The notes: generated by a model not told the origin, from the sequence alone. Numbered from the stretch's first letter, positions 21,296 to 33,354 are shown. The stretch is DNA of 64,000 nt from Phocoena phocoena (GCF_963924675.1 NC_089230.1:73709223-73773222), one strand, 5' to 3'. Numbers and translations: made by a program.

Positions 21296-22022
21296 TGAAA
21301 GTTACTTATGCTCACAAACCACAAATTACATGTAATGGTACCCTTGGTAGTGCCCAGCATAGAATCCCGCACTTAGTAATTGATAACTATTTGTTGGATC
21401 TCTTCCTTCAAAAGTATCAAGGAGGTAAGGGGGAGAAGAAGCATCTTACCCCTGAATGACACCTAAGAGTTCTTATTTGAATTCTTATTCTGATACAAAG
21501 AATTTATAGACATTGGGTTATCAAATAAAATTCAAGGCTTCCCTGATGAAAATGAAGTCTTTTCTAATAATCTTACTTGTAATAATCTTACTAGCTGCAT
21601 ATTATAAGCGAATGGGTCACACAAAAACTTTTCAGTTCTTTTTGGTCGATCATGAGAGGCACTGGAGAAGTCTGAAGTTGATGAAGGTAAATAATCCCCC
21701 CCCAGCCTTGGTACAGCTCATAAAAAACGCAGGTCTCGGATCAAATTCTGCCATAATAGAGATATTTATGAAATGGATATTAATTAGAAAGCCAGCACAA
21801 AATAGAACATACAACAGCTGTATAAGCCCAATCAAGTCCCAGCTCTCTGTCCTTTAGCATATTCTGACCACCATCGTGCATGCAGTTTACTTGAGACAGA
21901 CACAACCATATTCCACCATCACAATCCTTTCCCTTTATAGACAGTATCGGGCAACTGAAAATCCTCCTAAACTGATGGCCAAACACAGAACTATTTAGTT
22001 AGGTGCTGTCCTTAAAGATGAA
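21296..22022. other. Non-repetitive DNA with a candidate exon
   Basis: Apart from an L2-like stretch at about 21340-21410 (agtgcccagcatagaatccc), no repeat is recognised. A possible exon at 21540-21688 is listed separately. Confidence 0.4.
21540..21688 (+). other. Weak candidate first coding exon (signal-anchor-like)
   Basis: The frame begins at nearby ATGs (MKMKSF) and gives a hydrophobic run FLIILLVIILLAAYY followed by basic KRMGHTK, like a signal anchor. Translation then reaches an AAG/GTAAAT splice-donor match (GT at 21689-21690), about 50 codons in. If translation continued, the frame would stay open to 21857. I do not recognise the protein. The hydrophobic run comes from a local near-repeat of TAATAATCTTACT, so chance is a serious alternative. 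Confidence 0.2.
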
Positions 22023-22027
22023 GGGAG

Positions 22028-22242
22028 GGGCTTCCCTGGTGGCGCAGTGGTTGAGAGTCCGCCCGCCGATGTCAGGGGACACGGGTTCGTGCCCCGGTCC
22101 GGGAAGGTCCCACATGCCGCGGAGCGGCTAGGCCCGTGAGCCATGACCGCTGAGCCTGCGCGTCCGGAGCCTGTGCTCCACAACGGGAGAGGCCACAACA
22201 CTGAGAGGCCTGCGTACAACAACAAAAACAACAACAACAAAA
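22028..22242 (+). mobile_element. CHR-2-like SINE
   Basis: Sense orientation: gggcttccctggtggcgcag, B box cgggttcgtgcccc, ggagcctgtgctccacaacg, and an (AAC)n-rich A-tail to about 22242. Short flanking gaaggg copies may be part of the TSD. Confidence 0.95.
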
Positions 22243-24000
22243 GAAGGGTTAGGCCTCACTGGATTTTATTCTGTATTCACGCAAAGGAGTTGAGTATCTC
22301 CAAAATGTCTTAAACCAGTCCTCACCTAGAATACTTTTAATTTAATCAGTAAGAACCCTTTCTAAAATTTATCATTCTCTTCACGAGGCCACTGTTTTTA
22401 TCAATGAAAACCCATTGCTGATATTCATTAAGCTAATTAGCAAAGCGTTGGTTGGTGACTGAGATGTGGGTGGTTCAAGTTACTGTGGTAGCTGCTTCTG
22501 GTAACAGATTTCCTGAATAGAACACCAGGAGACCACCCTGGTCTTTGCATTCTTGATTTGATATCTAGGCTGAGCTTTCACTGGGTAATATACACGTGAT
22601 GTTCACACCATATATGTATTTTACAGTATGTTATAGAACAACATAATACTATGTTGTTTTTTTATTAATGAGGTCATTTTAGATAAACTGGTTAAGGACC
22701 CAAAGTAGAATTTGAGAGCTACTTTTAGTACCTTATTTCTAGGTCAGATGTCTTTTTCTCATGAATGTCAATGAACTGATGTACACTGATGGCAGATATC
22801 GAGCTTTAAGCTGTGGCTTAGTTAAATGACTTTTTTAAAGTATATAGAAATAAGTGTAGAGGGAGAACCAAGGAGAGGATCCAGAGCCCCTGATTTCTTT
22901 GCCAGTGTGTATTTCATGTGTGGGGATCCCACGGTGTGAGCAAAGAAGGACATTTCTGCGAGAGAAGTAAGTGAGATACTAACATTAGGTCACCTCTCTC
23001 CTCTCTCCTCACTGTTAGGGCTGGGGAAACTTAATTCTGTATTTCTGGCCGATGTTTGTCTCTCTTCTTACCTTGGGGACCGTTATCAAATGTCACTGGC
23101 CTCCAAGGCCAGGGTCCTCGTCACCTGCAGCTGAGAGATCTGAAGGGCGTAGCCCCCAGGTGTTCACACTGCGCCCCTGGGGTTATACTTTCTGGTCACA
23201 TGATGGTGGCAGCCAGGAGGACAGTGCCTGTGGTGACAGTGACCTGGCTGAGTGTAAGCCTGGTGGTCTATCTGGGGTTATCTCCTTCTATCTTACCTAG
23301 AAAATCCTACACCAACACTAAATCCCTGGTGCTTTAGATTCTGTTCAGAAACATTGGACTAACAACTTCTTAACATCCTTTTTGGAAGAGTTTTATTCCA
23401 AAGTCTCCACTTCTAAGGCACCTGCGACCTCAGAGTATCCCTCCTGCATTCTTCCTGTTTTCCTCTCATCATCCCCACCCCAAATGTCCAGGCTCTTGGA
23501 GACACAGAGGCCCCTGAGAAGGTATGGACAGGGTGGATATTTTTTTTTAATTAGGTTTTCATGCAAACAGTAAAGGAATCCTAGCAGACCCAAGATTTCT
23601 CCCACCACCGTTTTAGGCTTTTGAGACCAGATACAGAATTGAGAGATTTATTGCCTCTACTGTTTGGTAATTATTTGCCCTAACCTGTGTAGGTTCTTTG
23701 GTTTTGATGGCTACTTCCTATCCTTTAGGCTGTACAGATATTCTGAAACTCAGTAACTCCATGGCCATGGAAATTACTGTTTTAACTGAGGAGAGATTCT
23801 GAGATCTTGACTAACTCAAGACACTATTTCAGAAATTCATGTCGGTGATCGTGTTTTATTCCATCGTTTCTGCATTTTGTTCTGGGAAGTAACTGGATAC
23901 CACCTGGCCAAAACTGAATTAAGTCTCATCCTGTATTTGAAGACTGAGCTGTTTTCTATAAGCTTAACTTTGTTATATACAGTACTGACTTCTTTTCCCC
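22243..24000. other. Non-repetitive DNA
   Basis: About 1.75 kb with no named repeat. 23060-23280 is GC-richer than its surroundings. Overlapping plus-strand frames there (23052-23300, 23056-23337) show no motif. No gene called. Confidence 0.4.
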
Positions 24001-24090
24001 TTTCAAAAAAAATAAAATTTTTTATTTTTATTTATTTTTCTTTTATTTTTTAAAATTATTTTTATTTTTAATTTTTTTTATTTTTCTATG
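24001..24090. repeat. AT-rich low-complexity tract
   Basis: Almost only A and T, built from TTTTATTT-type words, with a short A-run on its left. Could be an expanded retrotransposon tail, but no element body adjoins it. Confidence 0.85.
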
Positions 24091-24436
24091 CAGAAAACAC
24101 ACTAAAATCAAGTCACGGGTAACATTTAAAATACCCAGAAATGAAGTTATGACTTAACCCAATATGTATTCTAAATGCTTGTTTAATGGAGTTTATGAAA
24201 GTTTAGAATGTGTAATTAAATTTTTGAAAAATGAAATTAGTCTTAATTTTACATAAGATAGAAATCTCTTTGGCCATAGAAAATATAATGAAAAATGTGT
24301 TTTAGTTTTTTAACCACTGAACTTCCTAGTTGGGTGAGTTTCAGACTATAGCTCTTGGCTTCCAAGTGTAGCCTTTCTCTTCTCCCACCCTGCTTATGCT
24401 GAGTCCCTTCATCCTAGTGCTGGGGGTGAGGAGAAT
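24091..24436. other. Non-repetitive AT-rich DNA
   Basis: No recognised repeat or gene. Confidence 0.35.
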
Positions 24437-24512
24437 CAACATTTTTATTGAGCAACAAGTATCTGTCAAGCGCTCCAGTAGGGACTTTATACACACACTA
24501 TGCCATTTATTC
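24437..24512 (+). mobile_element. MIR SINE, left part
   Basis: tttttattgagcaacaagta, caagcgctccagtagggact and actatgccatttattc form the MIR core. The rest lies beyond the L1 insertion, from about 25050. Confidence 0.75.
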
Positions 24513-25049
24513 ATTGATTTATTATCTTTTATTGCTTAATACTATTTTATTTTAAGGATACACTACTTTTTTGTCCCATTCATCAATTGATGGACATTTG
24601 GGTTATTTCCACTTCTTAACAAGTATGAATAATGCTGCTATGAATATTCATGTACTTAGGTTTGTGTGGACACATGTTTTTATTTCTCTTGGTTATATGT
24701 CTAGGAGTGGGATGCTGGGTTTTATGGTAACTCTTTTTACCCCTTTGAGGAACTGGCAGACTGTTTTCCACAGTGGCTGTACCATTTTACATTCTCACCA
24801 GCATCGGATGGGGCTTCCCATTTGTCTCCCTCTTTTTTTTTAATAGTCATCTTAGTGGGTGTCAAGTGGCATCTCATTGTGATTTTGATTTGCGTTTCCC
24901 TGATGGTTAATATTGTTGAGCATCTTTCCATGTGCTTATTGGCCATTTCTGTATCTCCTTTGGATACTCCTTTGTATTCTCCGTTGGAGAAACGTGTATT
25001 CACATCCTTTGCCCATTTTTAATTGGGTTATTTGTCTTTCTGATGTTCA
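24513..25049 (-). mobile_element. Old L1M fragment inserted in a MIR
   Basis: Antisense ORF2 3' portion: gtcccattcatcaattgatg, gggttatttccacttcttaa, taggagtgggatgctgggtt, ttgagcatctttccatgtgc. Flanks cactatgccatttattc (24496-24512) and cattatgccattaattc (25050-25066) are an old TSD. It lacks the usual 3' UTR, so polyadenylation may have been internal. Confidence 0.85.
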
Positions 25050-25150
25050 CATTATGCCATTAATTCTCTGTTTTTGAGATGAGGAAACAGACGCTTAGAG
25101 ATGTTAAGACCTGATCTTAGGTCTGCCAGCTGGGACATAGTAGAACAAGG
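25050..25150 (+). mobile_element. MIR SINE, right part
   Basis: gagatgaggaaacagacgct, tagagatgttaagacctgat and gtctgccagctgggacatag continue the MIR split by the L1M insertion. Confidence 0.7.
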
Positions 25151-27794
25151 ATGCATAGATTGGCCACACAAATTTCGTTGTTTTCCAACTTTGCAGCATT
25201 TACTGGAGTTCAGTTTCTTGTTTACCAGTGGCATGGGGTCTCCACAGACTCCCAGATGTTTGAAATCATCCCTTTTTGTCCAAGCTTTGGGTACTCTCAG
25301 TCTGGGTAATTCTGTCCACAGCAGATTATACTTGGTGGCCTGGCTTTTTGATTGGATCATGCAGACTTGTAAAAACATACATAACAATAAGAGAAAGAGC
25401 CTAGCTGTATCTTAAAGATGCTCAATATGTGTTTCCGTCTTCCTTCCTTCCTCATCTTTTTCCTTCTTTCCAGTGTTCTGTTTTACGAGTAACGCTGTTT
25501 CCCCCATGCCGCCTCCGAGAAATTTTGTAATTTAGTTCAGGGCAGTCTTTGTATTGATCCTCTACAAAGGCATAGGGGCTAGGCAAATGACAGCATAGAA
25601 CGTGGAATGGGTTATCTGAGAATCAGGTAATAGGCAATGACTTCCATGTGATTTATCATCAGGTTACTTAGACTTTGACTCCATCCGTCTGCCAAAGAAA
25701 GTTAGACTTCCCTGAGCGAAGGACACATACTTGATCTGGGGCTGAGAAGTGCAGATGAGTCATTTCTGTTATAAATCAATCTTGACAGGCAATGTCAGAA
25801 GCTCAGGGCCAATAAGTCAGTGTCACTTACTGAGCCCTAACCTGTCCACTGTATAATTAGTCCTGGGCTTTTCCCCTTGAGTGCACCACTGTCTTCGTAT
25901 ATGACAAGATATTAATTACTAGACCTGGGAAGTTCAGTGTGTCTGATTTCACTCAATCACTCAAACTCATGTCAGTCTCCATGCATGTTCCAATTAGGCA
26001 TGAGGAGTAAGGCGAGTGAAAAATAAGGACTAACTTGATCTCCACAGTCCCTCCAGGGAAACCTAAAAAATATATGTACTTGGATGTCAGAAAATTTTTA
26101 GGAGTTCATGACATTCTGTGTTTTCCTTTTAATTGTCATTGTTATTGTCATCACTAGGAAATCTACCACATAGTGAAAAAAGAAACGTGGTTTTTGCTAC
26201 ATTTCTGGACCACCTTCAGTGAAATTTATACATCAGAAAAAAAAATTATGTAGGTTTTCCCTAATTTGCAAAGTATATATTCTTGAAAATCAAATACAGA
26301 TTTTATGTACCTAAAGACTCATCTTAAAATCATTTTTCTGCCCCATCTCTAGGCCTTCCGCAGAGGTAGACTCCTGCTCTTTGTGTCTGCATGACACTAG
26401 TCATACCTCCTGGGCAACATACTTCTTCTTCCTATATTTTTTCCCTTTCCCTATTTTAAGCAAGTAGCCAGAGCTTTTGGGCGTTCTTATCTCAAGGATG
26501 GTTTATGTTTCTGGGCCCAAAGCCAGAGTTTCCTGCAAGCCACACACCTTCTGGATTTTGGGGAAGCTGAAACCCACTGAAGGGATTCACACGGCGTTTT
26601 GGAGTTCTACAGCTTAGAGAGGATTGGGTCTTTGAGAAGATGCAATAAAGAGGATAGAAGAGAGTTCGTGGATTCTGCGCAGAGGTCCTAGAAAGAGCAG
26701 GGACTTGCGTTCTGCTCTGTGGCAGTGCCTGAGAGGGTGGCGTGGCTCAGAGGGCAGGACTGAGGGCTGAACCCTGATGAGGGGTTCCCAGCCACGCCAA
26801 AGATGCCCATTGCCCACAGAGGCGCAGAAGCAGTAGAGCGCAGGATCTGAAGGGACGAGCATACCGTACTATGCATGTATCAGTGCCAATCAGGGCTGAC
26901 TGCGGACCAGTGACCACACGGGCCACCTGGTGCTTTGGTCCCACGTAGAGCCCATGTAGTTTTTGCCTGGCCCTGCTGGCTTACTCCTAGCAACAGCTTC
27001 AGACACTGCCCTCTGCCACTTTAAAGGGACCAACGCCTTCACAATAGAACCTGACCACTGTTCATGGAAAACGTAACTCTGCTTTCCTACAAGGCAGTCA
27101 CAAGAATTTTACCCTGGGCTCTTAAACTCTTGGTCAGGCCCTGGGTCTAATGCATTCTTAACCTACTTTGCAAAGTTAGTTAAAGCTGCTCTGTTCAAAT
27201 ACAATTCTTGGTTCTCTGGGGGTTTGGGGACCCCTGATGTGAATTGATGACCCCAGCCCTTTCATTGACTTTACTTACTGTGCCCAGTTATTAATTACCT
27301 GTCTGAAATAGGTGCATGATTGGGAATGAGGTGGAAAAAGCTGGGCCTTGTCCTCTTTGGGTGGGCAGATGATTGTGGGAAGAAGGTCTAGAGAAGACAG
27401 AAAGGATCCCAGGATGGAATCATCAGAACAGGCTAAAGCTGAGTCAGCAAAGAAATAGGCCCGTATTAAGGAAGGGGCGGGGCTTGTCTTCAAAGGTGTC
27501 CGTCTACTTCTGGGGAGCTCACGCTACACAACAGAAGGACAGGAATGTATTGTCTGTTATCCACTTTTGTTGGCTTAGCTAGTGAGTATACAGGATTGAA
27601 AAGAGAAATAATAGTCTTAAGGAACCTTAGTAACTTAGTTTAGAAAATTTTGGAATCCCCAGGCAAGCTGGAGAGTCCTATCCCTGCCGGGAGACACCCA
27701 ATAACACATTAACTTTTGTAGTTCATCTACACGGTTGTGTGGGCCTCGTTCAGTTCTCTTTATGTCCTGAATTAGTTCCTCCGTCTCCACTGGC
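25151..27794. other. Non-repetitive DNA, 2.6 kb
   Basis: No named repeat or gene. Short pyrimidine-rich tracts occur near 25440-25470. 26640-26960 is GC-richer and carries overlapping minus-strand frames (26614-26862, 26688-26876, 26747-26944) in different phases with no recognisable product. Confidence 0.45.
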
Positions 27795-27910
27795 ATCATC
27801 TTCCTTAAGTTATAAACGCCTAGAGGTTAGGCACTGCGTCTGTTTAATTAGCTTTGTAAAATGCCTAGTACAACTCTACACGCAGGAAATTATTAAATGT
27901 GCTGGGATAA
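27795..27910 (+). mobile_element. L2 3' end
   Basis: taaacgcctagaggttaggc, actgcgtctgtttaattagc, tttgtaaaatgcctagtaca and ggaaattattaaatg follow the L2 3' end. Confidence 0.7.
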
Positions 27911-29129
27911 TGAGCCGTTGTTTGAAAAGTGAAAAAGGGCTCTGAATCACTTAAAATAAAGATAATATTTTACACGATGCTTTTTGGCCTCTTTTGGGGA
28001 CTCTTTTTAGTTGACAGGAAGTGTAGAGGTGTCGCTGGGGAACTGGTATTTATTTCTGTGGACAAGCACATTTCCCAAGTTCATACACTTGGACCTACAT
28101 TGGACTAAGGCCCCCATGTTGATGCCTTGTTGTGTTCCAGGTGTGCTTGATTCCCATTCCTCTGAGCATCCCTGTCCTGTGCCCATCTTCTCTCAGGAGG
28201 CACAGGACAGCTGGCACTGAGGTGTGAGCCTGACTGCAGGGGGATGAAGCACATGGATGAAATGCACTGCTTGGTTCGTCTGCTCAGGCCAAGGGCCCAA
28301 AAACCAAACCAAACCCAAAAGGCGTGTTAGCTCAAAGAATGACTATAAATTATCAGAGTTATAAGGAACAAGAATCAGTAATAAAAGAAAATCCAAACTT
28401 CTCTCTGAGTGGTCAAATTTTGGATCTCCATTGTCCTTGAAATGTAAAGGATTATGAATGTAGCCATGACAGGAAACCTAAGACACAATTGGACCAGAGA
28501 GGACAGGGCTATTGTTGGCTCTGACAATGGAAGGAAAGGAATGGAGCTCAGACAGTGCTGAGAGCCTTGGAGCTAATGAGGTCAGTGGTCCAGGACTTAA
28601 AAAGAAAAATACCTTAAAAAAAAAGCCTTGGGATGTTTGCCTATAAGAGTTCCAGAGCAATTATCACAAGTTGTCATGTCCTCAGGCCCTATTTCAATAC
28701 CTGCTAAAGCATCCAGCTTGTTAGATACCACACACAGGAAGACTTTCCTTGGCAGATACATATGGAGGTGACAGCTAGTAAAAGCTTATTAAAGTATTCA
28801 GTGAAGACCTTGGAGAACAGCCTGGAGAAGAGAGATGCTTAGTGCAGTAAAAGAACAAATATCTGGAAGTTTCTGTCTCGTTTGATTAGTTACCTCAGGT
28901 TTGAATTGGAGGAGGAGTTTAAGGGCAGTGCTTGGAGGGATGGATGTCTGGTGACTTCAGTTTACAGCCCACAAGCTCTCTTGGACACTGCGGAGCCCTT
29001 TGGGCAGAGTCGGCCGTCAAGATGTTCATTCCCAGGACTCTGCTGTCCTCCCTGTGCTCTGCCTCCAGAGCTCACTGGGGCTTGTGTCTTCACCTGTCAG
29101 CTTGAAGCAGTTAGCATCTGACTCTTTAT
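27911..29129. other. Non-repetitive DNA
   Basis: No named repeat and no gene. A short AAACC-rich patch (28298-28318) and GC-richer segments at 28100-28270 and 28960-29070 are the only features. Confidence 0.4.
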
Positions 29130-29470
29130 GTCCGGCCTCAGTCTCTCTTCTGAGTCGCTGTTGAACATTTTGAATTATTCAGTGGATGTTTCCACTTGGA
29201 GGCTAACTCACCATCTTCCCTGAAAAACTGCTCCTAACTTGTTCTGTGTCTGAGGGACACTGCATATTTTTTCTCCTGGACTGCCAGTAGAAATCCTGAG
29301 GTCACTATTGACTTCTTCCATTTCCAACTTCTCCATAAGTACTCACTCATCAGAGCTAGTTGACTCTTGCTCGCAAATCCTGTCCTGAAACCTGGGCATT
29401 TAAGCCTCTATTCCTGGCAGACTTGGGTTGTTTCAGCCAGCTTTGCACTGTATCTGTTTGTAGTTTCAGT
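29130..29470 (+). mobile_element. L2 LINE, RT C-terminal region
   Basis: tccggcctcagtctctcttc, gtggatgtttccacttggag, actcaccatcttccctgaaa, then aaatcctgaggtcactattg and cttcttccatttccaacttc follow the L2 consensus after the RT active site. Too decayed to translate. Confidence 0.65.
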
Positions 29471-29807
29471 CTTCCATAAGAATGGCCATTTGGGTACAGG
29501 AGCCTGAACCAAGATGGCAGAGTAAAATATACAAGCCTACCTCAAGAAACAAGAAAAATCTCAAACAATCTAACCTTACACCTAAAGGAACTAGAGAAAG
29601 AAGAACAAACAAAACCCAAAGTTAGCAGAAGGAAAGAAATCATAAAGATCAGAGCCGAAATAAATGAAATAGAAACAAAGAAAACAATAACAAAGATTAG
29701 TAAAACTAAAAGCTGATTCTTTGAAAAGATAAACAAAATTGATAAACTATTAGCCAGACTCACCAAGAAAAAGAGGGAGAGGACTCAAATCAATAAAATT
29801 AGAAATG

Positions 29808-30040
29808 CACTAGCAAACGTAGGGTAGATAGCTAGTGGGAAGCAGCCGCATGGCACAGGGATATCGGCTCGGTGCTTTGTGACCCCCTGGAGGGGTGGGA
29901 TAGGGAGGGTGGGAAGGAGGGAGACACAAGAGGGAAGAGATATGGGAGCATATGTATATGTATAACTGATTCACTTTGTTGTAAAGCAGAAGCTAACACA
30001 CCATTTTAAAGCAATTATACCCCAATAAAGATGTTAAAAA
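29808..30040 (+). mobile_element. LINE-1 3' end nested in LINE-1, perfect 13-bp TSD
   Basis: A 5'-truncated L1 3' UTR (agctagtgggaagcagccgc, ggggtgggatagggagggtg, gtaaagcagaagctaacaca, ccccaataaagatgtt, A-tail). TSD aaaattagaaatg is identical at 29795-29807 and 30041-30053. Confidence 0.95.
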
Positions 30041-30259
30041 AAAATTAGAAATGAAAAAGGAGAAGTTACAACAGACACTACAGAAATACAAGGCATCTAC
30101 TACAAGCAACTCTATGCCAATAAACTGGACAACCTGGAAGAAATAGACGAATTCTTAGAAAGGTATAACCTTCCTAGACTGAACCAGGAAGAAAGAGAAA
30201 ATATGAACAGACCAATCACAGGTAATGAAATTGAAACTGTGATTAAAAATCTTCCAACA

Positions 30260-30468
30260 GGGCTTCCCTGGTGGCGCAGTGATTGCGAGTCCGCCTGCCG
30301 ATGCAGGGGACACGGGTTCGTGCCCCGGTCCGGGAAGATCCCACATGCCGCGGAGTGACTGGGCCCGTGAGCCATGGCCGGCGAGCCTGCGCGTCCGGAG
30401 CCTGTGCTCCGCAAGGGGAGAGGCCACAACAGTGAGAGGCCCGCATAGCGCAAAAAGAAAAAAAAAAA
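30260..30468 (+). mobile_element. CHR-2-like SINE in LINE-1, perfect 15-bp TSD
   Basis: Sense gggcttccctggtggcgcag head, short body, long A-tail. TSD aaaaatcttccaaca is identical at 30245-30259 and 30469-30483, so the insertion is recent. Confidence 0.96.
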
Positions 30469-32065
30469 AAAAATCTTCCAACAAACAAAAGTCCAGGACC
30501 GGATGGCTTCACAGGTGAATTCTGTCAAACATTTAGAGAAGAGCTAACACCTGTCCTTCTCAAACTCTTCCAAAAAATTGCAGAGGAAGGAACACTCCCA
30601 AACTCATTCTGTGAGGCCACCATCACCCTGATACCAAAACCAGACAAAGATACTACAAAGAAAGAAAAGTACAGACCAATATCACTGATGAATATAGATG
30701 CAAAAATCCTCAACAAAATACTAGCAAACAGAATCCAACAACACATTAAAAGGATCATATACCATGATCAAGTGGGGTTTATCCCAGGGATGCAAGGATT
30801 CTTCAGTATATGCAAATCAATCAATATGATACACAATATTAACAAATTGAAGAATAAAACCATATGATCATCTCAATAGATGCAGAAAAAGCTTTTGACA
30901 GAATTCAACACCCATTTATGATAAAAACTCTCCAGAAAGTGGGCATAAAGGGAACCTACCTCAACATAATAAAGGCCATATATGACAAACCCAGAGCAAA
31001 CGTCATTCTTAATGGTGAAAAACTGAAAGCATTTCCTCTAGGATCAGGAACGAGACAAGGATGTCCACTCTTACCACTATTATTCAACATAGTTTTGGAA
31101 GTCCTAGCCATGGCAATCAGAGAAGAAAAAGAAATAAAAGGAATACAAATTGGAAAAGAAGAAGTAAAACTGTCACTGTTGGCAGATGACATGATACTAC
31201 ACATAGAGAATCCTAAGGATGCCACCAGAAAACTACTAGAGCTAATCAATGAATTTGGTAAAGTTGCAGGATACAAAATTAATTCACAGAAATTTCTTGC
31301 ATTCCTATACACTAATGATGAAAAATCTGAAAGAGAAATTAAGGAAACACTCCTATTTACCATTGCAACAAAAAGAATAAAATACCTAGGAATAAATCTA
31401 CCTAGGGAGACAAAAGACCTTTATGCAGAAAACTATAAGACACTGATGAAAGAAATTAAAGATGATACCAACAGATGGAGAGATATACCATGTTCTTGGA
31501 TTGGAAGAATCAATATTGTGAAAAGGACTATACTACCCAAAGCAATCTACAGATTCAGTGCAATCCCTATCAAATTAGCAATGGCATTTTTTACAGAACT
31601 AGAACAAAAAATCTTAAAATTTGTATGGAGACGCAAAAGACCCTGAATAGCCAAAGCAGTCTTGAGGGAAAAAAACGGAGCTGGAGGAATCAGACTCCTT
31701 GACTTCAGACTATAGTACAAAGCTACAGTCATCAAGACAATATGATAACTGGCAGAGAAACAGAAACATAGATCAATGGAACAAGATAGAAAGCCCAGAG
31801 GTCAACCCACACACCTATGGTCAACTAATCTATGACAAAGGAGGCAAGGATATACAGTGGAGAAAAGACAGTCTCTTCAATAAGTGGTACTGGGAAAACT
31901 GGACAGCTACGTGTAAAAGAATGAAATTAGAGCACTCCCTGACACCATATATAAAAATAAACTCAAAATGGATTCGAGACCTAAATGTAAGACCAGACAC
32001 TATAAAACTTTAGAGGAAAACATAGGAAGAACACTCTTTGGCATAAATCACAGCAAGATCATTTT

Positions 32066-32270
32066 GTTTGTTTGTTTGTTTGCGGTACGCGGGCCTCTCA
32101 CTATTGTGGCCTCTCCCGTTGTGGAGCACAGGCTCCGGACGCGCAGGCTCAGTGGCCATGGCTCACGGGCCCAGCCGCTCCGCGACGTGGGATCTACGCA
32201 GACCGGGGTACAAACCCATGTCCCCTGCATCGGCAGGCAGACTCTCAACCATTGCGCCACCAGGGAAGCC
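32066..32270 (-). mobile_element. CHR-2-like SINE in LINE-1, perfect 15-bp TSD
   Basis: Antisense short CHR beginning with a (GTTT)n tail, which reads as (AAAC)n on its own strand. TSD cagcaagatcatttt is identical at 32051-32065 and 32271-32285. The body lacks a few bases (cgcgacgtggg) relative to sister copies. Confidence 0.96.
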
Positions 32271-33354
32271 CAGCAAGATCATTTTTGATCCACCTCTTAG
32301 AGTAATGGAAATGAAAACAAAAATAAACAAATGGGATCTAATGAAACTTCAAAGCTTTTGCACAGCAAAGGAAACTGTAAACAAGATGAAAAGACAACCC
32401 TCAGAATGGGAGAAAATATTTGCAAACGAATCAACAGATAAAGGATTAATCTCCAAAATACATAAACAGCCCATGCAGCTCAATATTAAAAAAACAGCCC
32501 AATCCAAAATTGGGCAGAAGACCTAAATAGACATTTCTCCAAAGAAGACATACAGATGGCCAAGAAGCACATGAAAAGCTGCTCAACATCACTAATTATT
32601 AGAGAAATGCAAATGAAAACTACAATGAGATATCACCTCACACCAGTTAGAATGGGCATCATCAGAAAATCTACAAACAACAAATGCTGGAGAGGGTGTG
32701 GAGAAAAGGGAACCCTCTTGCACTGTTGGTGGGAATGTAAATTCATACAGCCACTATGGAAAACAGTATGGAGGTTCCTTAAAAAACTAAAAATAGAATT
32801 ACCATATGATCCAGCAATCCCACTACTGGGCTTATACCCAGAGAAAACCATAATTCAAAAAAACACATGCACCCCAGTGTTCATTGAAGCACTGTTTACG
32901 ATAGCCAGGTCATGGCAGCAAGCTAAATGCCCATCGACAGACGAATGGATAAAGAAGATGTGGTACATATATACAATGGAATATTACTCAGCCATAAAAA
33001 GGAATGAAAGTGGGTCATTTGTTGAGATGTAGATGGATCTAGAGGCTGTCATACAGAGTGAAGTAAGTCAGAAGGAGAAAAACAAATATCGTGTATTAAC
33101 ACATACATGTGTAACCTAGAAAAATGGTACGGGTGAACCAGTTTGCAGGGTAGAAATAGAGACACAGATGTAGAGAACAAATGTAGGGACATCAAGGGGG
33201 GAAAGCAGCGGAGGGGTGTGTGTGTGATGAATTAGGAGATTGGGGTTGACATGTATACACTGATGTGTGTAAAATGGATGACTATTAAGAACCTGCTGTA
33301 TAAAAAAATAAATTCAAAAATTGTAAAAAAAAAAAATGGCTATTTGTATTTTTG

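Larger units (their letters stand above)
29540..33115 (+). pseudogene. LINE-1 ORF2 (RT and C-terminal domains), broken
   Basis: Endonuclease is missing; the remnant starts in the linker before RT. The best open piece (30864-31646, 260 codons) holds RT motifs: [34 protein letters not shown] and the catalytic LLADDM. L1 normally has F in place of the L before ADD. After it, frames change; 32556-33032 keeps a C-x3-C-x7-H-x4-C zinc-knuckle pattern (CWRGC...HCWWEC) and the [11 protein letters not shown] tail. Stops, frameshifts and three nested insertions exclude activity. Confidence 0.88.
29497..33334 (+). mobile_element. LINE-1 with internal 5' deletion, three nested insertions
   Basis: The flanks aatggccatttgggta (29481-29496) and aatggctatttgtatt (33335-33350) form a 16-bp TSD with three mismatches. 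The element opens with caggagcctgaaccaagatg, resembling an L1 5' tip with the AAGATGGC box, and after about 30 bases is already inside ORF2. The rest of the 5' UTR, ORF1 and the ORF2 endonuclease are absent. It ends in a 3' UTR of a different type from the L1 at 2216 and an A-tail. Nested inside are an L1 3' end (29808-30040) and SINEs at 30260-30468 and 32066-32270. Confidence 0.88.

Noticed and set aside
22028..22100. tRNA-like sequence with A and B boxes
   Set aside because: It is the tRNA-Glu-derived head of a SINE, repeated in many copies here, with no intact cloverleaf or tRNA 3' end.
26614..26944. Three overlapping minus-strand frames in a GC-richer segment
   Set aside because: They are different phases over the same bases. 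GC richness lowers stop frequency, and no motif supports any phase.
30864..31646. 260-codon frame as an active reverse transcriptase
   Set aside because: It is an isolated part of LINE-1 ORF2 bounded by stops and frameshifts, with endonuclease absent and the FADD motif changed to LADD.
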